A stretch of 64,000 nt of DNA. Origin: Psoroptes ovis. Lineage: Eukaryota > Arthropoda > Arachnida > Sarcoptiformes > Psoroptidae. The notes below the pieces were generated by a model that worked only from the letters and a program-made list of their open reading frames with translations, had not been told where the DNA came from and did not search any database. Position numbers and translations under genes: made by a program. The stretch covers positions 1,056,501 through 1,120,500 of the forward strand of contig PQWQ01000010.1 of assembly GCA_002943765.1 (NCBI GenBank). Reading direction: 5' to 3'. Position 1 is the stretch's first letter. The number at the start of each line of letters is the position of its first letter. Below are positions 1-11,753 of the stretch, piece after piece.

Positions 1-140
1 CCATATGTAAATTATTATTTTCCAAAGAGCCAGAAGTAAAAAAAAATGCAGAATCAAATATGAATGGAATACTATAGTGAATGTCCATCATTTTAGCCGC
101 AGGGAAATTGGTTTTTTTTTCTAATTTTTGGCCCTTATTT

Positions 141-224
141 TTATTCGTCTTGGCCATGTGTGTCGATTTGCATATGTGGTTGATGATGTGTTGGTCGTAA
201 TGTTGCTGGTGGCCGATTCAATTC
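141..224 (-). CDS. Possible terminal exon of an unidentified minus-strand gene
   Basis: On the minus strand a T-rich tract ends in AATAG at 226-225. It is followed by 27 open codons and a TAA at 143-141. The peptide begins ELNRPPATLRPTHHQ and has a less AT-driven composition than the surroundings, which is why it stands out. An AATAAA overlaps the stop. No matching upstream exon was identified, and a second frame is also open across this stretch, so this may be chance. I do not recognise the peptide. Confidence 0.2.
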   Translation of the reverse strand, partial: ELNRPPATLRPTHHQPHMQIDTHGQDE

Positions 225-2755
225 CTATTAAAATTACATAAAAAATCATTTCAAGGAATTCCATAGATTTGAGTCCAAGTTAAATCTTTGAGTGATTTTT
301 TTTCAGAATTTCTTAGGATATTCTCAAAGATATCCAAGGAATTTTTCAAGCTTAAATAACTTCAATCATTTTATTGGATTTATTCATTTGATTAATGAAC
401 ATCTGCTTATGATTGCATGGCTGATTATGAAGTCATCAATAAGGCATCTGAAATCTGATAGCTGTATAGGCCTGTGGCTGTTGGTAAAAAATATACCGCA
501 AATTCTTCAAGACCATAGTTTGAATTTGTATAATTCTGATCAAAATGAAGAATTTTGCATATTTCAAGCTTGCGGATCATCGCGAGAGAAAAAAATTGTT
601 CATCAAATTCAAATCAATTCGTAATTCAAAATTTTCCCATAAAATTAAAATTGAAAATCATTGAAAATCTCAGGGAAATCATCGGGAAATCTTTGACAAA
701 TCAAGCAACCAAGCAAACGTAATCAAACCAAACGATCAGAAAAAAATTATGTTCAAATTTGCCATGGTTTACCATTGGTTATTCGCCATTGAATCCATGA
801 TAATATAATCGATTCAATCGTGATGAAAAAACAATGTGATTCCAGTTTATTTTGTGAAATTTTTAATTTTCCATGGAACACAACAAAAAACAAGCGTAAC
901 GAATCTTGATGATAATGTGTGTTTACTACAACCACCACCATCGTTGTCAATTGACGGTGGTTATCATGCTATATTATGGTGGTCTATTTTTGTTTTTCCT
1001 GATCTGGTTTAAATTATATTTCATCTATGTGTTATCAGATTTTTGAAAAAATTCATTTCAATTGAATTGAATTGAAATCGAAATAAAATCATCAAACAAG
1101 ATTTCAAATAAAAAAAACAAAAATTTTTCAAAAAAATCTAAAACTAAAACGTGTGCGTGTGTGTCAAATGGTTATTATTATTTGAATGGTTCTCTATTTG
1201 ATGGTACGCGTATATGCACACGTATACCGTTTTTGAATTTGTTGAATTTGTTTGTGAACACACACATTAATTCAAATGTGTCTAAGCATCTCTAATGATG
1301 ATGATCATGAATTCAATGATTTTGTGGATGAAATTTATGAAGAATTTTTGTAAAAAACATCAGCTTAATGAGCCGTAAGTGACAAAATAAATGAGAATTT
1401 TTCATTTTTTGAAAAATTGAAAATTTTCAATTTATTTTTTATCAAAAATTTATCAAATATTTTTCATTTAATTCAATGAAAACTGAAATTTTTTTTTTCA
1501 CAGAATTTCACTACTTGAATACACACATGCAGCGTTTATCGGCGCGTTAAGCAGTTATCTCTGAATTCGTTGATGTTTTAGTTTCATTGAATTTGTTGAA
1601 TTTTGTTAAACAAAAATGAAATTAAGAGAAAAACTTGTTCAATGACATTCAATGATTTCTGAAGAATTGATGATAATTGATGTTTCTTTTAATAATAATG
1701 AAGATAATACTCGAAGATACATTGGGTTTTTTTTTTCAATTTATTTATTTTTCAAAGAGACAAAAAATAAAAAATAATTATCTTTGATTTTTTTTTACAT
1801 TTTGGTGGTTTCTATCTAAATGATGATGTGAATAATGTCTTTATGAGGTTTGTGGTTCTATGTTCAACATGAGAAACATTGAACAAACGTAGTAATGATC
1901 AGTATGACCAGAACGATAAATTGATTTTGTATGAACAAAAAACCAATGATGATAATTCCCAAATGAAATTTTTTCCAAAATCAATTGAATATCAATTGAT
2001 TGAATTTGGTTTTTGTTGAATTCAAAATACGAAATTCAAATCGATTTTCTGCTAATTTTGTTTCGATTTAATTATTTTTTTTTCATTGGTTTTTCTATCG
2101 AGAAAATGTCCAAAATAAGGATTTGTATTTCAAATTTTGATTCAATTATTTCTGGTTATTTTTCATGATCATCTTGTACAAATTTTCCAGTTATTTTGCC
2201 AGTAAAAAAACATTTGCATGGATCAATGAATTTTAATCAAAATTGTTTTCGAAATTTAGAAAGTGTAAGATAATTCCAAAGGACTTTGTTTGCATCTCGA
2301 ATATCGACAACTCTTTGGTCACTTTTTTGGACAATCGATTCATTCATTTTCACTTGAAACACTTATAAACACACTGAATCAAAATTTCAATGCTTAGTTG
2401 AAATGTGCTGGTGTTTAAACAAATGAATTCCTATGAATCAAAGCATGAACTTTTATAAAAAATGAATTTGTGCTTCTACCATTGTGCTATTCATTGGTCA
2501 ATTGTTTAATCGTAGACCAAAAACAAAACAAAACAAATCATTGAAACTTGAAACTATTAATTTAATTCAATTTTCTCTTATTCAAAGACAAAGAAAGAAA
2601 AAAAATGGATGAATATTATTTTCAAGATTGTCTTATTATTATTTGACAGTAATGACTGTTGTATCTTTTAGTCATATTTAACAATTGTCAAATTTGATTT
2701 GTCAAATGCATTGAACATGCATCTTTTGTTCGCTTCGTTTTGCTTGTGTTCGTGT

Positions 2756-2803
2756 TTGTCCATGTTTGTATTTGTCTATGTTTGTATTTGTCTACATTAG
2801 TAT
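2756..2803. repeat. Three-copy 16-bp tandem repeat
   Basis: Three consecutive 16-bp units (2756-2771, 2772-2787, 2788-2803) of the form TTGTCYATGTTTGTAT. The first two differ at one base and the third has diverged at a few. It is a small minisatellite-like array in non-coding DNA. Confidence 0.7.
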
Positions 2804-3705
2804 TTGTTTAATGTCAAAATCAATTTATGATTATTCACTTGTCTTTCTCTTGATTTGACATATATATGTTATTGTATTAGTAATATGTTTCAAAGCAAAG
2901 CAAACAAAAAACAAATTCAAGTTGATTGGCGACACATTCAAATTCATCTATTTATTTACAATGTAATCATATTCTATCTCATGATCATGATTATTATTTA
3001 TTTATTTATTCATTTATTTAGCATCGAACATGGTTGTTGACATATTCTCGATCATATTCATTCATTCATCGTACAGTGGTAATCAATTGAAGGCTATTGC
3101 AGAGCTGTATCTTTGAAATTTCAGCCATTAAATAAGTCTGAATTTCTGCATTATCTCCGATAAAAGTTTGAGAAACACTGTGCATTCAAAATGCAAAAAA
3201 AAAAATATCTGAATTTACACTTGTCACTTTACACTAGTTGTAATGATGATGATGATAAATGGAAAATTGATAAACTCTTGATGAACTTATGGATTCAATA
3301 AATACAAACAACAACAACATCAACAAACCATGGTCAAATAAATTGTTTCAATTTGAATTTAAAACAATTTACATAAATGAATGAAAAATGTCATTAATAT
3401 AATTACATTTTCATCAATTATTTTAGCTAGATTTTGATTTCGAAAATATTTGATTCATTCATTTCAATTTGGTCAAAAACAGAAAAATATTCAAAATATT
3501 CAATTTTTTTATATCATAAAATACATGAAAGAAATGGAGAAAAATTAATAATAACAATCAGAGCAGCCAAAAATATTCAAAAGAACAATTAATGATAATG
3601 ATAATAATAAATTGATTATACACAGTCAAAATAGAAATGTCTTCGAATGATGATATCGTTCAATTCGATGATTTAAATGCAAAATGGAAAGCATGTCACT
3701 AAATT

Positions 3706-5589
3706 TTATGTTGATACTTGTTCTTCTGGTTGTTCTTTCGGCTGCTGCTGCTGTTGATTCGATGTTGTATTGTCCGTTGATGAGTTATTATTATGATTGT
3801 GATTATTATTATTATTATTTTCTAAAATAGGTCTTGTTTCATTGTCATCGTCCAAATTGGATAAATGTTTTCGATGGATTAAATATAAAATATAAACAAA
3901 CATTGTATATATTAACATTATTGAACCCATTATAATAATTAATGAAATGACTGTATATGATATGATGATTGGTTGTTTGGTTTGTACGGTTATTGTTTCG
4001 GCAATTTCATCCGTAATATGTATCAATAAACTTTGCCACATTGTTGGTAACATTACAGATTTCATTTTCGTATCTATATGATCAGTATTTACAGCCACAT
4101 TAATTTGCATACGTACAGCAAAATCGACAGGTGTACCAGTTTTTGGTTCAATATTGACATATGATTCATGTAATGCGTAATCTGGTTTCATACCGATGAT
4201 TTGTTTTTCATAATAATTTGCTTCTAAAAAATGTGGTAATGAAATGTAAATTGGTGAACCTTGTTGACATATGGATAAATCAAATACACCTGATGGCTGT
4301 ATAGCTGCGGCTTTTATAGTGGAATATTCAGTGGTATTGATTGATTGGGCTGTTTTATTATTTTTGACTATATTTAAGAATGATTAATAATCAAAGATGG
4401 ATTAAAAGCAAATTAATTACTTACAGATATCTGTGATGGATTCTAATTTTTTCCAATCTGAATCCAAAGATTTAATCACTTTTTCAAGATTATTCAATGA
4501 TGATTGATCATGTTTTGACAGTAAATTTTTTTGGACATCATAACATTTATTTGGTGGATATTCACTTGAATTTTTAAATGAATTCTTATCCAATATGAAA
4601 CGATCAACATATAATGATTTATCAATATCACTTTGTGTCATTGTTTTATTCAATGTTATTTGAAATTTTCGACAAAAATCTGGTCGAAAAAATTCATAAG
4701 ATTTCCGATTACCGAAATTATCGGCCGGTGGATATAATTCACCATTAAATGTACCATTAATATTATTACATTGATCACCATTCCAAAATGTTAATTTAGT
4801 TGAATTATCAAAAGATATAAGCGATGTTAACAGTTCAACATTATTTGAACCAGTATATTGTTCATATGTTTTTGACCATGTATCATTTTGATTAGTCATC
4901 AATGAAAAATAACATGAAGGTATTTTGTCAGGCAATAGTTTTCGTAAATCACATAACATACGACTATAATGGCCTTTGAATAGAAATTCATCAACAGTAC
5001 CAGTGATGAATAGATCATTATATCTTGTCCTTATCATTGAACGTATTAATGGTCGTATAATTTTCGGTAATGTATCAATAATTTTATAGATTGTCATCAA
5101 TGGTATGTTAATGATTGTGATCTATATTCGATAAAAAACAAAATGTCAGATATTTTCAATGGAATTTTTTTCAAAAAAAAAATTTATACAAACCTTGTCA
5201 TTCAATGATAGATGATTTGATTTGTTTGATTGAAAATGAAATAGCTTTTTTTCAACATATGAAACAATAGTTTTATCATGATTGAATTGTAATTCACCTT
5301 TTGTTATATTCAATTTATATACAAATGGTCCAATTTCTTTCAATATTGGCTTATGGCCTTCAGTTAGAATTTCATGTACATTTGTAACATTGAAAAAATA
5401 AAATTCTTGATATATCGGTATATTCATATCACGCCATAATGTATAACCAGGATTGCCTGGTATTGTTGACAGCTTTTTATGTAATATATTGTTGATTAGA
5501 TTTTTACTGACAGGAATTAATATGATACCGATCAATAATATTATTGAACCGATGATTGTTATCATCATTAAACGAAATTTATGTTCCAT
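3706..5589 (-). CDS. CD36-family scavenger receptor class B-like protein
   Basis: Three exons join in frame to a 584-residue protein: 5589-5194, 5121-4425 and 4367-3706. The introns are 72 and 57 bp with consensus donors (GTTTGT, GTAAGT). Known family: CD36/SCARB/emp/SNMP proteins are two-pass membrane receptors for lipids, lipoproteins and other polyanionic ligands. Seen here: an N-terminal membrane anchor at about residues 6-29, NPGYTLWRDMNIPIY and GPFVYK in the first exon, and in exon 3 the hallmark GVFDLSICQQGSPIYISLPHF followed by NIEPKTGTPVDF. A second membrane helix lies at about 499-528. Unusual is a cytoplasmic tail of about 55 residues with Asn/His and Gln runs ending EEQVST; most relatives have short tails. 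The start is the first ATG before the anchor. The gene is divergent from the RCC1-BTB gene, about 1.3 kb apart. Family assignment is firm; the ligand is unknown. Confidence 0.93.
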
Positions 5590-6887
5590 TTTTTCTTAAT
5601 TATTCGTTGATATTCAATGAAATTCAATTTAAAATTCAAATTGAAAAATGTCTGATGATTCAATGATTATTTAAGTAAACAACATTTCATTCAATTTGAT
5701 TTAATTTTTTGTGATTCTTCTCGAGATTTTTGAGATTCAATGACTCAAAATTAACAATATTAAAGTTGTTTATTGATTAACAGTAAAAAAACATTATTTT
5801 TGTTGTTGTTTTCGTTGCTATCGGCATGATATTTAATAAATTTAATCGTCATTGATAACTGTAAAATTAAACAAGAAATTAAGAAAAAAGCATGAGATGT
5901 TTGTTTATGACTAAAAGAAAAAAAATTAAATGGATTGTTACTTTATTATACAAAGAGAAATTTACAGGTGAATAAATTATTTCAATGATTATATGATCAT
6001 CATCATCATCATTTTGTTAGTATAATTTTAATTTGAAATATTTTGAAAATATTAAAAAAAAAATGACGCATTAGAAAAATTATGCATGACAAACGCCTTT
6101 TTTCAATTTGTTGCCGCTATTTTCGCTGATGTAGTTGTTATTGGATAATTGTTGCAATCAATATCTTTTGCTTGATAAACAAAAAAATATGAATCACTTT
6201 TACAAATATCTATAATCACTTGTACTTTTATTTAAATATCAATAAAATCATTGAAATTTGAGGAAATTATTCACTAGTTTCGTTTGGAGTAATATCGATA
6301 ATAATTTATTATTTTTCGCTCAAAAAAGCTGCCACTTTTCAAATGTCTTGAATTTCTTTTTTTTTTCTAATCAATGATGATTCATTTTTACTTTCAAATT
6401 ATTATCAAATCAAATTGAAAAAATGGCCATGAATTTATTTATTTTTATTTTTCAAAAATTTTCATTTCAAAAAAATGTAAACAATTTGAATTTGATGACC
6501 AATTCATACGTTGATAGTTGGCTTGCATTGAAAAAACAGTGAACCTTTCATTGTATGAAATTGGCAGAGAAGTTAGCAATTTTTGAATTTTTTTTGAATT
6601 TTGAAAATTTCAAAAATTTTTCACATTTTTTTCTAGTATTTCATCAATTCATTGATTAATTGATGAAATCGAAATCACCAAATCCATGAATGAATTATGT
6701 TCAATCGCATTCGGATGAATTTTTGAGCGAAACCAGGCAAAAATTTGAAAAATGTTGATAATTTCCATATATAAATCCATTCAATTTGATGAGATTTGCT
6801 TTTGATCTTAATCTCATTTCATTTTTGCGTTTTGTTTTTGTGCTTTAATCCATCATTTTGATTTATTCATTTTTTTCGATAAACACA
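5590..6887. promoter_or_regulatory. Divergent intergenic region between the CD36-like and RCC1-BTB genes
   Basis: About 1.3 kb of AT-rich DNA separates two head-to-head start codons (5589 minus, 6888 plus), so both promoters are expected here. A TATATAAAT stretch about 120 bases before 6888 is the only core-promoter-like sequence I can point to. The rest is poly-A/T and simple sequence. The regulatory role is inferred from layout only. Confidence 0.45.
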
Positions 6888-8801
6888 ATGTCCGAAAAAA
6901 TCATCGATCTTAGCGTGTTCAAAGATGATTTAGCAAAAATTGATGAACAGTTTCGTAATTCAATCATATCATTGTTCACCGTTGTTATTTATAAACGTAG
7001 TAGTAATAATGAAAAATCATTACATGAAAATGAATACATATTCATAACGAATGATAATCTTCTATTTATTTATGGTAAAAATCTAAGCAAATGGCTATCG
7101 TATGAATTTAATGAAACGAAACCGATACAAATTGAATTGTTTGATGATAAAAAAGTTATTCATTGTGATTCTGGTTATAATTTTATTGTACTATTAACCG
7201 ATGATGGTGATGTTTATGTTGCAAGCGGTAATCCTAAATGGAATACAAAAAATAAATTTCGTTTGATTAATGATAATAATCAAGATTCTGATGATGAACG
7301 ATTTCGTATGATAAAATGTGGTTGGCATCATTTGCTATTGATACGAAATGATGATAAAATTTTTGCCATTGGTAGTAATGCACATTATCAACTTAGTGAT
7401 GCTTGCCAATCATCATACAATAATGATGATGGTGATGATGAATCATGTTCATATGATAAAATGATTGAAATCGCTGGCATAAAAAATGTGAAAAAAATCG
7501 AATGTGGTTTTGCCCATAATATTGTATTGACCAATGATAATAAATTGTATGGTTGGGGTCGTAACAAAGATGGGCAGCTATTTTTTCGAACTGATGAACC
7601 TAAATTTGAGCGTCGACCAAAATTGTTACGATTACCGGATGAATATCGTGGTCAAACAATCAAAGATGTTATCGCTGGTGATTGTTTCACAATGACATTA
7701 TTTAAAAATGGTAAATGCCTATATCGTGGGCGTAATTGTATTAATTTTCAAGAATTGAAAAATATCAAGGCGATTTGTGGCTCGAAATTTTTCGAATTTA
7801 TCATCGCTTATGATGGTGAATCATATTTCGCTTGGGGTGAAACAAAAAATGGCTATCTATCAGCACCGAGGAAATTTCATTCGAATGATTGTGATAATTC
7901 ATTTATAAAATTAACAAAATTATTGATTCAAAAACCAATAACATTTGATTTAATATCAATTAATCAAGATTGGAATTCAAGTAAAGATCATCAATCGAAT
8001 GTTATGAATAATATAACCAATTGGCTTTTTGATAATCCAAATAATTATGATATTGAATTCATTGTTGAAAACAAAACAGTGAAAGCATGTGAAAAGTATC
8101 TTTGTACAATCTCACCATATTTCAATGAAAAATTTGCCAACAATTCATTCGATAAAGAAGATGATGATTTCAGTCTAGTTGTCCATGACAATACTAATGA
8201 TGAATCGAATAATTCATCATTAATGAATCGTTTATTCAATACATTATCAATCACACGAATATTACCATTTCGATCATCATCATCATCATCGACTACCGCA
8301 AATGATAATGACAATTCAAAACAAACAATCAAACAAATAAAAGTGAAAAAATTTTCATATGAAATATTTTATTCATATTTACGTATGTTACATAATATTC
8401 ATAATAATATGGCAGTAAATATCAAGGGTACCAATGATAATTTGAATAATGATTTTATGCCAATTATTAATCAACAAAATTTGAATGATTACCTTCTGCT
8501 TGCTCGAACATATAAAGATAATCTATTGATGGACAATTGCCGAGAATTTATTCGACAACATTTAAATGATAAAACTATTAATAAATATATTCGTTTGATT
8601 ATTGAATATAAATTATTATCCGATGATATTAGCATTAATAATAGTGATAATAATATACAATTAATGAATAAAATCAAACAAATAACAATGGAAAAAATAT
8701 TACCAAATATTAACAATTTGAAAGAATTAATGAATAAAAATAATAATAATGAATTTGAACAATTTTTGCAATGGTTTTATATTGATCGTCCAAGAAAATA
8801 A
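6888..8801 (+). CDS. RCC1-repeat and BTB domain protein (RCBTB-like)
   Basis: Intronless ORF of 637 residues. The ATG at 6888 (context ACACAATG) is preferred over an in-frame TTG 30 bases upstream. Degenerate RCC1 blade motifs fill about residues 50-320: CGWHHLLLI..FAIGSNAHYQL, CGFAHNIVLTNDNKLYGWGRNKDGQL, then AWGETKNGYL. A BTB/POZ domain follows from about 383 (YDIEFIVENKTVKACEKYL, ISPYFNEKF). It is interrupted by an acidic/Ser-rich insertion at about 415-470 and continues with IKVKKFSYEIFYSYLRML and a helical segment with YLLLARTYKDNLLMDNC. Known family: RCC1-BTB proteins are often CUL3 substrate adaptors; that role is inferred, not shown. The gene converges on a second RCC1 gene with 185 bp between the stops. 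The repeats are weak, so this is a fast-evolving relative and not RCC1 itself. Confidence 0.88.
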   Translation: MSEKIIDLSVFKDDLAKIDEQFRNSIISLFTVVIYKRSSNNEKSLHENEYIFITNDNLLFIYGKNLSKWLSYEFNETKPIQIELFDDKKVIHCDSGYNFIVLLTDDGDVYVASGNPKWNTKNKFRLINDNNQDSDDERFRMIKCGWHHLLLIRNDDKIFAIGSNAHYQLSDACQSSYNNDDGDDESCSYDKMIEIAGIKNVKKIECGFAHNIVLTNDNKLYGWGRNKDGQLFFRTDEPKFERRPKLLRLPDEYRGQTIKDVIAGDCFTMTLFKNGKCLYRGRNCINFQELKNIKAICGSKFFEFIIAYDGESYFAWGETKNGYLSAPRKFHSNDCDNSFIKLTKLLIQKPITFDLISINQDWNSSKDHQSNVMNNITNWLFDNPNNYDIEFIVENKTVKACEKYLCTISPYFNEKFANNSFDKEDDDFSLVVHDNTNDESNNSSLMNRLFNTLSITRILPFRSSSSSSTTANDNDNSKQTIKQIKVKKFSYEIFYSYLRMLHNIHNNMAVNIKGTNDNLNNDFMPIINQQNLNDYLLLARTYKDNLLMDNCREFIRQHLNDKTINKYIRLIIEYKLLSDDISINNSDNNIQLMNKIKQITMEKILPNINNLKELMNKNNNNEFEQFLQWFYIDRPRK

Positions 8802-8968
8802 AATGCGAAATCGTGGATTATTGTATTGAAGATTGGCTATATATTGACCCGATTAACAAACGAATTATCGAAACGATTAATCAACGAATACCTGAAACAT
8901 TGATGGATGAAGCGATGAATTCGATGATTTTCTAAATTTTTGAAAATTTTGTTATTTTAAATTTCAAA

Positions 8969-8974
8969 AATAAA
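8969..8974 (+). terminator. Poly(A) signal AATAAA for the RCC1-BTB gene
   Basis: AATAAA lies 168 bases after the stop at 8801 and just before the convergent gene's stop. It is the best placed polyadenylation signal for the plus-strand gene. In such AT-rich DNA the hexamer is common, so confidence is moderate. Confidence 0.45.
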
Positions 8975-8986
8975 TTTCATTTCAAT

Positions 8987-10579
8987 TCATTTTTTAGACT
9001 TTGACTTTGATTTTGTTTTTGTTTTCTTATCTTCAATCATTTTCATTGTTGTAATCGTTGATGATTGTTGATGATGATTTGATGAATTATTATTTCTTAT
9101 CATTGGCAACGTATTTTTCATCATATAAAATATTTGCCAAAATAAATTTCTATTATTTGATTTCACAACTTTGGTTGTGTAGGCTGTCGATTGATTAATC
9201 TCGGCAAATACTTCATGTGAATTCGTTTTTGATTTATCTTTGTTTTTGTTTTTTAATTTTTTAAATATTGATTTTGATTTTTTCATATCGGCCACATTCG
9301 GTTCATTCGTTGATGATATCGGCAATTCATATGACTCATTTTCAAATGTTTGATCAATCGATATATGAATAGGATTATTATTTTCATCCAAAATCACGGA
9401 ATTTCTTGATGCTGACGCTGATGATTGTTGCCGCTGTATTTGTGGCAACGATTGTTGTTGTTGTCGTTGTTTCATTATCATTTCATTTTCATCCATAATT
9501 TTTGTATCGATCGGTGTCAGTAGCCAATGATCACCACATTTACCGAATACTAATGAATTTCTTTTCTTTTTCGTACGTGCCAATGATGTATTGCTAAATG
9601 GTGATGATAATATATCTTTGATTTTTTCATTTGAACATATTGGTACTGGTGAATATTCATTGCGTCTTGACCCAGTACCTAATTGTCCATAATAATTTGA
9701 ACCAAAACCTAGCAGCTGTCCATCAGTACTGACAGCTAGAACATGATTTTGTCCACATGTCACTTGTTTAATGACAAAATCTTTTCCATCAATAACTTTT
9801 GTGGGAATGTTATGATAATTGACACGTTCACCGATACCAATTTGACCATATGCATTGTGTCCCCATGTGTAAAGATCACCATTATTCGATAATGCAACCG
9901 AATGATGCTGGCCACAAGCAATTTCAACAATATTTATTTTTTTCAGTCGTTTAATCAATGTTGGTTGAAAACGATTATCATTATCACCAAGACCTAATTG
10001 TCCCCAAAAATTATAACCCCAACCATAAACTTTACCATTTTTTGTCAATGCTAATGAATGAAATGCACCACAAGCAATACCGACAATATTTTCATGACAT
10101 AATGAATCGATTCTATGTGGAATATTCACCGTTGATTGCAGTTCATCGGATTGATCAGTCGATGATGATGATGATGATGGTGATAATGCAATTTGACCAT
10201 ATTCATTACTGCCACATGAATAAACTTGTCCATTTCTGGAACGTGCCAACAAATGATTACGGCCAGCAGAAAATTCTACAATTTTTCTACCACATAGTTT
10301 ATGTATTTTTTGTGGTTCATTGAAAAATTTATTATTATTATTATTATTTTCACCAGTAGTACATCCATCATCATGATCATTGTTATCATTATTACCGCAA
10401 TTAAAATGTCCAAAATTATTACGACCATATGAATAAACTTGATCATTACGTGTAATGAATATAACACAATCATTTTCACGGCCAAACACAAATACACGTT
10501 TAATATCTTCATATAGATAGCTATCGATATCGTTCAATATCGGTATTGATCGGCGAAGTTTATGACGTTCTAGCGTCAT
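8987..10579 (-). CDS. RCC1-repeat (beta-propeller) protein with basic C-terminal tail
   Basis: Intronless, 530 residues, starting at the ATG at 10579. Five to six RCC1 repeats run from about residue 28 to 355, with clear signatures: QVYSYGRNNFGHF, QVYSCGSNEYGQI, IACGAFHSLALTKNGKVYGW, GHNAYGQIGIG and CGQNHVLAVSTDGQLLGFGS. A last degenerate blade ends FGKCGDHWLL. Insertions of Asn and Ser runs lie inside blades 1 and 2. The remaining 170 residues are low-complexity: a Gln/Ser stretch, a Lys-rich stretch (KKLKNKNKDKSK) and a terminal KTKTKSKSKSKK. There is no BTB domain, unlike its convergent neighbour. Known family: RCC1 propellers act in Ran exchange, E3 ligase adaptors and trafficking; the basic tail could bind nucleic acid or membrane (inference). 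Repeats are better preserved here than in the neighbour. Confidence 0.9.
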   Translation of the reverse strand: MTLERHKLRRSIPILNDIDSYLYEDIKRVFVFGRENDCVIFITRNDQVYSYGRNNFGHFNCGNNDNNDHDDGCTTGENNNNNNKFFNEPQKIHKLCGRKIVEFSAGRNHLLARSRNGQVYSCGSNEYGQIALSPSSSSSSTDQSDELQSTVNIPHRIDSLCHENIVGIACGAFHSLALTKNGKVYGWGYNFWGQLGLGDNDNRFQPTLIKRLKKINIVEIACGQHHSVALSNNGDLYTWGHNAYGQIGIGERVNYHNIPTKVIDGKDFVIKQVTCGQNHVLAVSTDGQLLGFGSNYYGQLGTGSRRNEYSPVPICSNEKIKDILSSPFSNTSLARTKKKRNSLVFGKCGDHWLLTPIDTKIMDENEMIMKQRQQQQSLPQIQRQQSSASASRNSVILDENNNPIHISIDQTFENESYELPISSTNEPNVADMKKSKSIFKKLKNKNKDKSKTNSHEVFAEINQSTAYTTKVVKSNNRNLFWQIFYMMKNTLPMIRNNNSSNHHQQSSTITTMKMIEDKKTKTKSKSKSKK

Positions 10580-11753
10580 TTTTCGGTGTTGATTTTACTT
10601 TTGTTCAAGAAAATTAATGATTCAAACAAACTTGAGAATCACATGAATCACATAAATCATTCTAAAAACCTGGTAAAAGAACTGAAAATTTAATAATTAA
10701 TAATAATTAGCACCATTTCTGGATCAAACTTGAGCGCTTACTTGCATTAACATTGCAATTAGCATGGAAAAAATATCACCAGGTACTTGAATTAGCTGAA
10801 TTTCCAAAAATCACAATCTTCGTCACCTTTCAAAAACAATCAACAAAGATTCAAAAACATTGTCTTTACATTCTATAGATTTTCCTTGTTGCTGTTCTTT
10901 GCTTGTTATTGTTATTTTTTCGTTTTTTTCTAATTATAAACAAATGAAAATAATGATAATTGTGTTAATATTAATGATGTGAACATTCAAACATATTCAT
11001 TATTATTAATTCATTATTATTGCATTATTTCTCAAATTTTGGCTTCAATACAAATTTTTCATTCATATTTTTCAACATTTACTTCAATTCAATTCAATCG
11101 TTGCAAGTCGGCTACGGATAATGATGATAATGAAGAATGACATTTGAAAAAAATGACGCATATGTTTACAGCTGAATCAATGATTGTTAATGCAATTTTA
11201 TCCTTTCAATCATTTATTCAGCGTCGAATATTCTCGTGTATTTCTCCTATTTTTTATAATTAAATCATTTTTTAATGAATTAATTACGCTCTCACCACCA
11301 ATTGACATTGTCGGCAATTTGTAAATGTAGAATCGACATAAATTCATCGGAATTAAAAAGAAAAACATAGACCAGAAATGAAAGGATTTCTAACTCAAAT
11401 CAGAAATTTGAAAATTTTGAATTTTGAAAAATTCAAAATGATTCGTTTGCAGACCAACAGACAGCGCAATCGTCTCTGATTTTCAAATTTTTTTCCAATT
11501 TAATTTTCAAAGAAATTTAAATTTTTTTTTTAATTAAAACCCTAATTTTAATTAAGAAATTTTCGGCTAATGAGCGATACAAAGCGAATAGAAGAACAAT
11601 GTAATCTTAGAATATTTAATAATAATAATTAATAATTGATAACAGATTTTTAAAAAATTTATAAAATGGAAAAAAAACAAATTGAATTCTTAAATTTCAA
11701 AAACTTTAACTGTGATTTAATCCGATTTTCTCTGATAGTTTTGAATCTTTCCA
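10580..11753. other. Non-coding spacer between two minus-strand genes
   Basis: AT-rich intergenic DNA between the stop of the Gln/Asn-rich gene (11754) and the start of the RCC1-repeat gene (10579). I see poly-A/T tracts and no supportable gene. It should hold the 3' UTR of one gene and the promoter of the other. Confidence 0.6.

Larger units (their letters stand above)
1..3705. other. AT-rich non-coding flank of the CD36 gene
   Basis: No convincing multi-exon gene was found here. Short ORFs are AT-rich and without recognisable motifs. The stretch contains simple-sequence tracts, a three-unit 16-bp tandem repeat (2756-2803) and one weak candidate terminal exon on the minus strand (141-224). 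The part next to 3706 should include the 3' UTR of the CD36-family gene, but no clear AATAAA on the minus strand lies close to its stop. Confidence 0.6.

Noticed and set aside
2756..2803. Spaced repeats as a possible CRISPR array
   Set aside because: Direct tandem units without spacers in a eukaryotic genome; a minisatellite.
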